Below are positions 1 to 10,900 of a stretch of 64,000 nt of DNA, piece by piece. Both the position numbers and the translations under genes were made by a program. Each line of letters opens with the position of its first letter. Within the stretch, counting starts at the first letter, position 1. The notes below the pieces were generated by a model. The model did no database searches. It was not told the DNA's origin and saw only the letters and a list, made by a program, of their open reading frames with translations. This stretch comes from Anaeramoeba flamelloides (Eukaryota; Metamonada; Anaeramoebidae), in the NCBI GenBank assembly GCA_027625915.1, contig JANTQA010000015.1, forward strand, positions 1,054,001 through 1,118,000. The letters run 5' to 3'.

Positions 1-576
1 ACAAAATTCTTACTTTGTCAAATTTAGAGGGTTATAAAATAACAACAGACTGAGACTAAATCGAATTAAATTGGTTGTGTTCTTTTCAAGAAATCAATTT
101 GCTTTAAATCGAAGAAAATCAACACTTAAGAAATTTAAATTTTGGAAAGTTTAAAAAATAAGAACGAGATTGGATTGATTTTTCAAGGTTTGAATTTTTG
201 GGTTTGAGATTTCTTTTTTGATTTTTATTTTTAAGGGGTTAATCTCTATTCTTTTTATTTTGACCAAACTTTAAATAAGGATTTATTCTCAAGAAATGTG
301 TTGAATATTGAAAATCAACAGGGAGTTTTCAAATCAAAGTAATTGTCAAAAAATATTCTCAATCTCTCTAAAGGGCTATCTGAATTTTATGCTCTGTGAG
401 CATTGAAATACAAAGCAGTAAATAGATTAAGACCTTTAAAATATAGTGAATTGAGGGAAATTCAATTTATTGCCTATTTTTAGCAATTTAAGATTTTGAC
501 TAAAATCATTTATTGATCCAAAAACTTTTCGAAAAATCCCAACAAAGCAAGGCAAAAACAAAAAGCTATTTTTTTT

Positions 577-680
577 GATATTGGGAAATGTCACTCCACT
601 TTATATTGAAGTATTTTAGAGTTGGTGGTGAGTGTAGCCACCCATTTGAACCGAAAGTGGAGTGACATTTTCCTAATATC
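577..680. repeat. Short TIR element (104 bp hairpin)
   Basis: The ends are a near-perfect inverted repeat of about 26 bp: the left arm reads GATATTGGGAAATGTCACTC and onward, and the right arm is its complement with one or two differences (ending CCTAATATC). The roughly 50-bp middle is unrelated to the arms. It looks like a tiny non-autonomous TIR element. No second copy was recognised in the window. Confidence 0.6.
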
Positions 681-1086
681 ATTTTTGAAATCGAAAATTT
701 TGAGTGAAAAAGATTGGATTTGGAAAGTAAATTTTTTTTTCCATCCTCAAAAAAACCTAAATTTTACATTTTAACAAGATCTATTAACTCAACATACTTT
801 TGAGTTCATGATTCGTATTGTGGGTATAAAAGTAATAGCCACTGGGAATAAAATTCGAATAATCCTTAATTTTGGGGAAAAAAAATTAATAGAGATTAGT
901 CCCTTAATTGAATTTTTTGAAGAATGAGATCCTCAGAAGATTTTTGTTTTGTCAGTTGTATTTTTTTCAATCAAAAGAAGGGTAATTTCACATCAGTAAT
1001 TGAGAATACAAATTATCACTTGAGCATGGAGTAAATCCACAGTAAGTGACCAGAGCCATAAATTCGATTTTTAAAGTTTCATCTAA

Positions 1087-1250
1087 AGTCAGTTCCACTT
1101 TTAAGACATAAACTTTTAACGAAATTTAAGGTACAAAAAAAATCGCAAATTAATGAGCATTTTTTGGAATTTTTTTTACACAAAAATATTTTACGGGGAT
1201 TTGAATTTTGTTCCTTTATTTGAGATTTTTTTTCTGCCTTGAAAAATTTT
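1087..1250. mobile_element. MITE family 1, degraded copy
   Basis: The left half matches the family consensus seen at 3502-3701 (AGTCAGTTCCACTTTTAAG followed by the ACAAACTTTCAACAAAATTT-like motif and a diverged antisense right half). The right terminus has decayed and the closing ACTGACTGTA end is not recognisable. It is the most diverged of five copies in the window. Confidence 0.6.
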
Positions 1251-2262
1251 CCAAAATACATCACTCTTCAAATATAATTACAAAACCTTTAAAAGTTTGT
1301 AATTAAAGCTTACCAACTTCAAATACTTGATTATAAAATGTTTTAGTTATTATATATTTCTTTCTGTTTTATTATATTGTTTACTAAATGTGAAATTTCG
1401 TATAAATAAATAAACAATAGTTACTCCCATCTTTTTTTTTTTTTAAAAAAAATCTCTAAATACAACTGTTTTTTCTTTATTATGTTTTAATCCAAATTGA
1501 AGAATAAATTAGTAGAATAAATTTAATATATAATTTAAAAAATATTTATTTGATTTTTTAATGAAGATTATATATATTAAAAATATTTAAGAAAGACTAT
1601 ATAATGATATTGTTTTTCAATAAAAAAAATACAAAATTAAAGTAAAAATAATGGGTGATAAAATACCCCCTTTTGATAATTAAAGCTTTACTTTAATCAG
1701 ATTTTCATAAAAATTTTTTTATAAATTTCATTTTATATAAATTTTTTGATTTTTTTTATCTAATAAATATTAAACTAATTAAATCAAATGATTATGGTGA
1801 TTTAATTATTATAATATATTTTAATCATTTTTATTTTCATTGTTTGATTTTATCTTATTATAAGTATTTGAGATATAAGGTCCCACAATACTAAACCATT
1901 TTTCAAAAAGTTTGACCCACTTTATAATGTTAATGGAAGTTGTTTTGAGGGTTTATTCCAGTATTTATATCAAAATACATTTTTCAATTTTTGGATCAGA
2001 ATCATTTTTTCTAATTTTGCAAATTGTCGTTTTCCTTTTTCAAATTTTTGTTTTTCTTTTTCTTTTTCTTTCTCTTTTTTTCTTTTTCTTTTTTTTTAAA
2101 AGTTCATGTGGAAAAAAAAAGAGATCTTTCAATAGACAAATAATCACTAAGAAAATTGATACTCTGTAATGTCTTGGAAAATGAATTTAATTATTCATAA
2201 AAAATCTTGTTGTTCAACTTTTTTTCATTGAAAGTTCAGTAATAAAAAATCTGTAGTGTTCA

Positions 2263-2472
2263 TTTCAAAAATTGTGACTCACTTTTTTTTAGTTTTTGGT
2301 TTTATTTTTTTTTAATTTTTAATATATCATGCTTTTATAGAGTTACAATGACTGAAAAGTGAATTAAAAATCATATTTAGTTATTAATTGTTATTGGATA
2401 TAAAAGGATATATATATATATATATATATATATTTCAATGTATTATTTCAGGTGAGTCACAATTTTTGAAAA
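2263..2472. repeat. Inverted repeat enclosing an (AT)n tract
   Basis: A perfect 20-bp inverted repeat (TTTCAAAAATTGTGACTCAC at 2263-2282, complement at 2453-2472) brackets a segment with an (AT)n tract near 2408-2432. The right part (AT tract, then TTATTTCAGGTGAGTCACAA) resembles the end of the foldback element at 20599-21561, so this is probably a short relative of that family. Confidence 0.5.
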
Positions 2473-2799
2473 GGAGTTTATATCAAATTTTTATATATAA
2501 GCCAAATAGAAATTTCTGATTAAATTACCGAAAAGGTTAAATTTGTTTATTTAAGATTTAAAAATAATTAAATTTAAGAAAAAAACTAGAGTTATAAAAT
2601 TGATATTCTTTAAAGATTATGAATTGGCTGTTATTCACCAAGTAAAAAAATACAAATACATTATATATATATATATATATATAACCCTTCAAAAATTTTT
2701 AAAAAAATAAAAAAAAAAAAAAATCACTTTTAATTGGATTATTTGAAAATAAAGAATAAGGATACAGTGATGATTATTTTTCAAGGGTATATAATAATT

Positions 2800-3190
2800 C
2801 ACATAATGTGATCATGCTTACATTTTACCATTTTTAAATTTGAAGGGTTATTAGAAACTGATTTTTAAAAATCATTTCTTTAACCAAAAATATCGATATT
2901 TTAATAAATGCAGAGTTTAATATATACTAGAATAACTTTTTTACACACAATTAAAAAAAAATAAAAATCAAAATTATAATAAAAAATTGATCTCAAGAAA
3001 AAATAAAAAAAATCAAATATTTTTTGATCTTATCTATAACTTTTGAATACAATTACTTCTTCTTTAATTTTTTTTTTTATATTTAATTCTTTCGAGAAAT
3101 ACTTTTGTTTGGAAAATGTTTGATAAAAAAAAAATTACTTTTTTTTTCTAAAGAATTCTCAAAATAAATTTAAAAATCATTTTTTTTATT
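2800..3190. repeat. Dispersed repeat F, copy 1
   Basis: It aligns by eye with 13670-14060 in intron 3 of the CDF gene. Shared landmarks in the same order are TACATTTTACCATTTT, AAAAATCATTTCTT, an AT-rich block with AAAAATTGATC-AAGAAAAAATA, and ATACAATTACTTCTTCTTTA. The match is diverged, gapped and contains no coding potential. Confidence 0.55.
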
Positions 3191-3501
3191 TGATTCATTG
3201 AATTATAATTTTATATAACTAATAGAGTATATTTTTTTGAACACCTCTACTGAGAAAAATCAATTTATTGGATGGATTGTATGGATTTGAAAATTATTTA
3301 TTTATCAATTCAATAGAAAACAAAAAATAATTATGAACATTGTTTTAACATTTTAACCATATCTTTATCCTACAATTTGATTTTTGGAACAGTGGTGAAA
3401 AAAAACAAAAAAACATGTCAAAAATATAAAAAAGGCTTCGAAATACAAACCTAACTTTTTTTTCTCGTTTCAATATAACATCTAAAGATCCCCATATATT
3501 A

Positions 3502-3701
3502 TACAGTCAGTTCCACTTTTAAGGCACAAACTTTCAACAAAATTTAAGGCACAAAAAAATCTCAAATTAAGGCACAAAATTCGGAATTTTTTTTTTTACA
3601 ATTTATTTTTCTAGAATTTGAATTTTGTGCTTTAATTTGAGATTTTTTTTGTACCTTAAATTTCGTTGAAAGTTTGTGTCTTAAAAGTGAAACTGACTGT
3701 A
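3502..3701. mobile_element. MITE family 1, intact copy (Tc1/mariner-like)
   Basis: The 200-bp element is almost entirely two long inverted arms. It starts TACAGTCAGTTCCACTTTTA and ends with the complement (AAGTGAAACTGACTGTA), so TA lies at both borders as expected for a Tc1/mariner target duplication. Internal landmarks are AAGGCACAAACTTTCAACAA and AATCTCAAATTAAGGCACAA. It has no coding capacity, so it would depend on a transposase supplied elsewhere. Other copies: 1087-1250, 25715-25925, 36099-36297, 49713-49910. Confidence 0.82.
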
Positions 3702-3712
3702 ATTCTAAGGTA

Positions 3713-4760
3713 AAATCAATTTTAAAGTAAAACCATTTTATATTTTGACAAAATATTTACTTAGGAATTGAAATTTGTTCAATATTTGGAGTAATAGTCT
3801 CAATTTTTTTGAAATTTTTTTGATAGTTAAAATATTCTTAATAATTAACTCTATTTTTTAAGGACGTGTTACCACCCTTGGGGGTGTTGGATTATTGTGT
3901 TTTTTCACTTTAACTTCTTAAAAAGAATTTTCATTCTGAAGAAATTGGATAAAAAAAAAATTTTTTTTTGTCATCTTTACCTTCTCAGATATACTTTTTT
4001 CTTTCTTTTTCAATGAAAAGGAAATTGAAAATAACAAAAAAAATAATTTCCAAAAAATTGACTTTGAGGATTTTAAAGTGTATTTTCAAATTTGAGAACA
4101 TTTCAAACTTGTAAAAGCAAATGTAAAAAATATGTAGAACAGCCAGAGGAATTACTATGAGTACAGAAAATTGGAATGAAATTCTTAAATAATAAAATTA
4201 GATTTTGGCATGATCTTTCAAGGTAAAAATTCTGAAAATTGTGAAATTTTCTCATTTTTTCCAGAAGAATTTCTCAGTGTGTTAAATAGTACCAAGATTA
4301 TAAAACTCTTTACAGATTTTTTTATACATTATTTCATTGTTTTCACCCGAAATGGTAGTCCTTAAATTTATTGTTTTCTTTTTGTTTCTCCCTTTTTCTA
4401 TTATGATTTTGTTTTTTTCTTTTTTAGAAAACTAAATTAGGTTTAAATTACGTTTATTGGTCATGTCAAGTATAGTCACTGTCTGAAGCTGAAATAACAA
4501 TTTTAGTCTCCTAAAAAATCTCTTTTTAGCAGATTACATGCTTTACAACTTTTATCACTTTACCCTGAACAATAAAAACTTAATTTTATTTTTAGAGATA
4601 AATTTTCAAATTTGGTCCTTCCTTTTCAGAATATCTTTTTAAATAATAGAACTTTATGAAATCAATATCATCTTTAATTGGGTTAATTGTTAGTTTCTCT
4701 GATTGGTTAATGTTTCCGTTGACGATAACTTAAAACACACTGTTTTTATTTTGAGACATG
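3713..4760. mobile_element. TIR family 2, copy split by about 0.7 kb
   Basis: Segments about 3713-3866 and 4590-4760 match, in order, the first and second halves of the 5592-6075 element (AATCAATTTT-AAGTAAA, TCTCAATTTTTTTGAAATTT, TTAACTCTATTTTTTAAG, then GAGATAAATTTTCAAATTTG, CTTTTTAAATAATAGAAC, TGATTGGTTAATGT). The join falls inside ACTCTATTTTTTGAGATAAA of the intact copy, so the intervening 3867-4589 looks like a later insertion, although no terminal repeats were recognised at its ends. Confidence 0.5.
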
Positions 4761-5591
4761 TTTTAATCAAAATTCACAATATCAGATTATTTTTAAAAAA
4801 AAGAAAAAAAGTATTGGATTGAAAAAAATACCGTAAAAGAAAAAAATGCCTGGAAAAGATTTTTAATTGTGAATATTGGAAATTTGTTGTCTAATTTCAT
4901 ATATTTTCAATTAAATCCGTTTTATAAATAACCAAATTTTTTATGTGCCAAGTAATAAACCCACTGAAAGTTCATTAAAGTAAGGCGTATATAGAATACT
5001 CAAGTTATTGTTTGATAGCCTAATGTTGATCAACTTTTTTCAAAAAACAATAGAGTTTTCTCGAGTTTCACTAGATTTGGAAAATTATAATTTTTATTCT
5101 TGTTTTTTGATTGAATGAATAATGTTTTGAATAAGTGTAATTTTATTAGTCATCATTCTAATAAGTGGGTGGGTTATAATTTTAAAAGTTTGCTTCTTAA
5201 AAAAAGGGATTTGATTTTAATTTTTTTAGCGATTAGATAAAAATTTTTAATAGAATCACAATTAATAATCTTTTTTGGGATTTTTTTTGTGTCTGTATTT
5301 TTTTCACGATTATAATTTTTATAAAAGATCTTGAAGAATCAAATATCCTATTTACTTATTGTTTATTATGAGTGTTTTTGATCTTTTTATGTGTAAACCT
5401 TTTGTAAAAAGAAACAGAGTTTTTTAATTTTGAGCTCTTGTTAAACAAGTCTGCAAGGAGTATTTCGATGAAGGAAAAAAGTAAGTTTATCTAAAAAAAT
5501 ATATACAGCTTTTATTTGTGAACATAAGCTAAAAAAGCCAACTGATTTTATTGCACAACAATAGTTATTTTTTGATTTCAATACTGGTATT

Positions 5592-6075
5592 TACAGTGAT
5601 CAAAATAAAGCGTGCACAACGACTATAATCCGTGTTTCAAAATATTATCCGTGCTTTTTTTTATTCTTGTACCAAGGCAACATCCAATCTACTAACAAAT
5701 AGTATACCTAAGTTCAAATCAATTTTGAAGGTAAAGTACTGGTTATTTCAAGGAATTAAATTTAAATTATTCATTAAATTTGTTGAAAATTTTCCATAAT
5801 ATTCTCAATTTTTTTGAAATTTTTTGTTTTTTTTATGATAAAAAATTTCTTAAAAATTAACTCTATTTTTTGAGATAAATTTTGCAATTTGATTCTTCAT
5901 TTTTAGAATTTCTTTTTAAATAATAGAACGTTAAGAAACCAATACCATATTTTTTTAGGGTTTATTATTGGTTTCTTTCATTGGTTAATGTATTGGTCTT
6001 CTATAACAAAAAAACACGCTTTTTATTTTGAACGACGTATTATATTTTTTTGCACGGGTTATTTTGATAACAGTA
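5592..6075. mobile_element. TIR family 2, most complete copy (TA-flanked)
   Basis: The left end reads TACAGTGATCAAAATAAAGC and the right end ATTTTGATAACAGTA, giving TA borders with CAGTGATCAAAAT-type termini. The similarity of the two ends continues imperfectly for about 55 bp (CGTGCA, TATAAT-CGT, TTCAAAATA). The element is about 484 bp and non-coding. CAGT ends plus TA borders suggest a Tc1/mariner-type MITE. Related copies: 3713-4760 (split), 50281-50620, 58580-58960. Confidence 0.65.
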
Positions 6076-6388
6076 AATTTTAAATGGGAATACTGTTCAC
6101 TTCATTTTCAATTTCCTTTTTCAAACTAACAAACCAATTACATCTTTGAAAACTTGATTTAGTCGAATAAAAAATCTACAAAAGAAAGTAAAAATTTTTT
6201 CCCTTTTATAATTCAAATACAAGTAGTTTAATCCCTTTCCGTTAATTTTGAGTTGAATCTTTCCTAACTGTTTTTTGGTTTTAAGAATTCAATTCCTTTA
6301 CTTTAATCGTTGACATAGATTCCTTTAAACTCACTCACCAAAACAAGTTTATCAATTCCAAAACTTAATTTAATAAAACTACAAATTT

Positions 6389-7210
6389 ACTGTCAAATCT
6401 AAAACCAGTAAATTTCTGAAAGCTGGTAATTCCATTTTTCTGATCAATTGAAAATATTAGTAAAAAGTCAAAAATATACTCCCATTTTACAGACAAATAA
6501 CCCAATTACCCAGCAACTTATAACCTTTCCAATTGGGGTATTGGTTAAATATTCTGAATCCATTATTTTTAACTCTTTGGTAAATTCAGAATATTTAACC
6601 AATCCAAAATTTGTAAAATTAATACAGAACATTAGTGAAAATTGAAAATTAAATTTATTGCGATTTTCCCTTTAGATAAATTCTAAATTTATTAGGAATC
6701 ATCTTTATAAGAATTATTTTGTTACATCATTTCTGAAATAAGAGTTTTATTTACTTTATATCTTTCTTTTAATAATTTTTTCAAAATTTTAAATTTCTAT
6801 TGGGAACCTTTGAGGATTTATTTTTTGACAAAGTGGTTTTCATAATTTTATGAAAATTTACAATAATCAAATACCTCTCTCAAATTCAAATTCTTTCAAA
6901 TATTTTAAAAGTATGAAAATGTTTTTTATTTCAAAATTTAAAATCAAAAGTTGATTTTCATTTTCAGTCAGGTTCTCAATTAATTTTACAAATTTTGGAT
7001 TTTTTTGATTTCTGAATTCACCAAAGAGTTAAAAATAATGGATTCAGAATATTTAACCAATACCCCAATTGGAAAGGTTATAAGTTGCTGGGTAATTGGG
7101 TTATTTGTCAAAATGGGAGTATATTTTTGACTTTTTACTAATATTTACAATTGATCAGAAAAATGGAATTACCAGGTTTCAGAAATTTCCGTGGTTTTAG
7201 ATTTGACAGT
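6389..7210. mobile_element. Foldback element with about 250-bp nearly identical arms
   Basis: The left arm (6389 to about 6645) is repeated in inverted orientation at about 6960-7210. Arms share ACTGTCAAATCTAAAACC, GGTAATTCCATTTTTCTGAT, ACCCAATTACCCAGCAACTT and AACCTTTCCAATTGGGGTAT. Over the central 160 bp I find only a single-base change and a three-base indel, so the arms are young or homogenised. The loop of about 300 bp is unrelated AT-rich DNA. The 65-residue open frame in the left arm is mirrored in the right arm and is taken as chance. Confidence 0.78.
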
Positions 7211-7924
7211 TATTCGGAAAAACAAATGTTCAAAAAAAGGAAATTTGGAAGATTCAACTCTGAATTACTGTAGTTTGGATTTCTTTGGAATAGAGTATAA
7301 AACTTGACTTTTGTATCAAAGTTTTAATATCGAGTGAAACTCAAATAATCTAATTTCAGTATCTTTGTTCCTTAAATTAAGTTTTTTAAAAATGGTAAAT
7401 AATGTGTTTGCTCCTTTATATGAAAAAAAAAATTAATCTTTCAGGTAACTGAATGAGCCCACAAAACAAAGTACTCATCAAAATGTGTGTTCTTTAAGAG
7501 AAAAAAATATTAATACACTTTTGATAAAATTAGACACTAAAATAACGCAAAAGAACCTTTTAAATTTCAAAAAACAAACTGTTTAGCAATACATTTTGAT
7601 TTCAGCCACTATTACTTGAATGATTATGAAAGTGACAAAATTTAAATTTATGTTTCTTCTTGATCTTATTTGAGCAATACCCCCAAAAACTTAAAACAAA
7701 TCAACAAAAATGATCAGAATCACTCCAAAAAATCTAGTGAATTTGACAATACTTTTCAATTTTTCAACGTATTTCACCTTTAAAAGTGTTTGAAAGTTTG
7801 GAAAGGGTGATAAATTGTTAAAATCATGAGGATTTATGTGGTGAAAGTTTCTTCGGGTAATTTATTTTTGTACTTTTATCTAATTGTTTTTGGCTTGTGA
7901 TTTTCTTTTAATTTGATCAAACCA

Positions 7925-10900
7925 ATGCTAAAAAGTGAAAAAAATGAACTAGACCTTGAAATTATGGGGCAGTATGATGAAAATCAAGGTATTAACTTGC
8001 TTCTTTTTTTTGACAATTCTTTCCTTTTACAACACAACCCATAAAGAAAGTAGTAACTGGAATATTCCTGACTTAAGAGCATGTAATTGATAAAAAAAGA
8101 CATTGAGAATTTCTCTTGAGAAACACAATCTTTTTTTATTTGCTTTGCTTTGATATCTTCCTGTTGCTCTCTTTTTCAAAAATTCTTTTGGTTACTTCAA
8201 ATTGTGATCAAGTTGGAGTTTTGTGAACTTTTACACAAAGTGTAATTTGATCAATGCAGGAATTATAAAAGTTTTGGAAAGACACAACTCAAAATAATTT
8301 TTTTTCTGATTATTTTTTATTTTCCAATCAAGACAAATCTGAAAAGGATACCATGTTGAAACATACATTTACTCCACCTCCTTTGACTAAAGCAAAAACA
8401 GGCAAATTGCAACTTCTGATCATATTTTTGGCAATCTTATATCTTGCAGAGCTTGGATCAGCAATAAGAACTCGATCCTTAGTTTTGATGGCAGACTCAT
8501 TCCAAATCTTTTCTGATCTTTTCTTGCTCATGATTAAAGTTTATCTAATTCAGGTAACCTTACCCCTTTCTTTTTTTGGTTTGTACCAAAGGACACTCAT
8601 GATTTTACCATGATTGTCTATTCAAGCAGAAATCACGAGTTTTTTTTCTTTTGAGATATTTTATTGGAAAAATATTTCAGATTATTGTTTTATTCTCATT
8701 CTTGAGGAAATTAAATGTTTTTGTTCTGGAATTTTCTGCTTCTCAAAAAACGAATGACAATATTTTGGAAGATAGTTTTAACAAAGACTGTTTCTGAAAA
8801 TGAAAATAAGGGAGTTCCAAATTTAAAAAGTTGTTGTTAGAAAATTGAAATAGCTGTAAGTAGAACACAAACAGAGACTTAATAATCAAAAGCTTTTTAT
8901 AATCGGAACATACACAAAATTTCAATTGGAGTACTTGTTTTGATCAATTCTTGGTTCCTGTTTGATTTTTGTCAATCTTTGGATAAAGCCACAAACACTT
9001 TTAAGTCAGAGACTTTGAAGAAATATACGAGACAAAAAAAATGAAGAATTTAAGGGAGTATCTACCATAAAGTCAAAATTTACACTTTTTAATATTTTTA
9101 AAGAAGATGAGAAAAAAACATTTTTTACTCTGGATGTGTCTAGTTGTTTTTTTTGGGATTTAAAGTACTAGTTGAAAAACAATTTATCAATTTTAATTTC
9201 AAAGGCAAAATTAAATACCAAAACAGAATGTTGAGTTGATTTGTTTAATCTACTTTGGGGAATGTTAAATTGTTTAACTTTTATTCTTATCTCAACATTC
9301 TATTGTGACATTTAATTTTATGTTGGAAAAAAATCTAATAACCATTGTGGAAAAAAATTGAAACAGGAAAAAAAGTGAAACAGGAAAAAAAGTGAAACAC
9401 AGTTTTTAATTGGGAACCTTACTGAAAATTCAAAGTAAGATCAATGAAAAAAAGAATAAATAAATAAATAAATAAAGACAAAATGAAGGATTCGCCACAA
9501 TAAAAGTTTTTTTAATACTATCTTTTGGTATGGGCTTTTCTTTGATTGCTCAATTATTAAAAATTTGTTCAAAAAATTGACTATTTTCGAGATATCCAAA
9601 TCCCCACCCATAATTTCGATAAATCAAGTAGATTTAAATTGTATTTGTTGGGTTGACTATAAATAATATAATGGATTATTTTTTAAAAGATTCTTGGTTT
9701 CTTCTTTTTATTGATTTTACTTTTCATTTTCAGTAAGGTTCCCAATTAAAAACTGTGTTTCACTTTTTTTCCTGTTTCACTTTTTTTCCACAATGGTAAA
9801 TTATTTTTTAACCAAGCATTTTAAATACTCAAAATCAAACAAAAACACAAATAAATAAACAATTGAGTTTTCAGATCCAATTGTAAATTAAAAAAAAGTG
9901 AACTTGTAGACTTCTGGTTAAGACTCTTATTTTAATTGAACTTTCTCTAAAATTTTAAAAGGAACAATATGTACTTTGATTAATAAAAAAAAAAACAAAT
10001 GGCAAACAATCCCAAGATCTATCATTTTATATTAAATTTTTTTGTGAAATATTTTGTATTTAAACTGTTGTTTTTTAAAAAATGATTCAGTCAAACAATT
10101 TTTTTAACTAAAGAGAATTAAAAATATAGAATACACTTAATTATTTCTATTATCTTGGGTATTTTTATTGTTAGTGAATCCAATATGATAATAATTTGAG
10201 ATCCAAGGATTATTCCTTCAATAATAAGTATTGTCGATGTTTATGTTCAATCAACCCACCAACCAGGTATAAAACCACAAGAAAAATATCTTTTGATCTG
10301 ATCACTAATATAATTTGTTTCTTTTAGTTTATTTTTCAAAATTGATTGCTTTCTTTCAAGATCTTTGGAAACTAAATTTCATAATAAATGACCCAATTTT
10401 TTTATATTTTTTTTTTTCTTTGTGAAAATTTTAAGTAACTAATTTTTTGATAACTACAGATAAGAAAGAGATTAGAACTCTTAAAAGTTTAAATATCATT
10501 TCAAAGGACAACTTTTTGAGTAAAATACTTCTTATTTTGTTTTGTTAGAATTGGAAAATAGAACAGAAAATTTTCAAACCTTGCCTAATAATACAAGGAA
10601 TACTCAAAATCTTTACACAACAACTAACATACTATCTAAAAGTTATTTAACAGTGCTTTAAAAAAAATTTTTTTTTTCGACCTTGTTTAATTGATAACAG
10701 TGAGATGTGCGAATGTCTCAATTTCAAACTAATTCAATAAATATTTTGGTCCAAATAACCAAAATACTTTATCAAGAAAAACTCAAAAAAAGTTCTTGAT
10801 ACTATGGGGAAAGGTTTATAAATTGAATAAATTCCATTTTTTTATTAAAAACTATTTCTAAATACAAACATTGTTTTTTTTCTCATTACGTAAAAAAAGC

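Larger units (their letters stand above)
1..7924. other. Non-coding repeat-rich region upstream of the CDF gene
   Basis: No convincing coding sequence was found; open frames are short and composed of A/T-rich low-complexity codons. The stretch holds a 104-bp TIR element (577-680), degraded and intact copies of the TA-flanked MITE (about 1087-1250 and 3502-3701), two hairpin or microsatellite zones (2263-2472, 2662-2683), a dispersed repeat shared with intron 3 of the CDF gene (about 2800-3190), two copies of a second TA-flanked element (3713-4760, split; 5592-6075) and a large foldback element (6389-7210). The rest is unique AT-rich sequence in which I see nothing further. Confidence 0.7.

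Noticed and set aside
1912-2169. 85-residue hydrophobic frame
   Set aside because: Phe/Leu runs come from a TTTTTC-type tract, and the stretch looks like an inverted relative of repeat E, so it is taken as non-coding.
6448-6645. 65-residue frame in the foldback arm
   Set aside because: It lies entirely in the left arm; the complementary arm shows the same sequence inverted and no family match was seen.
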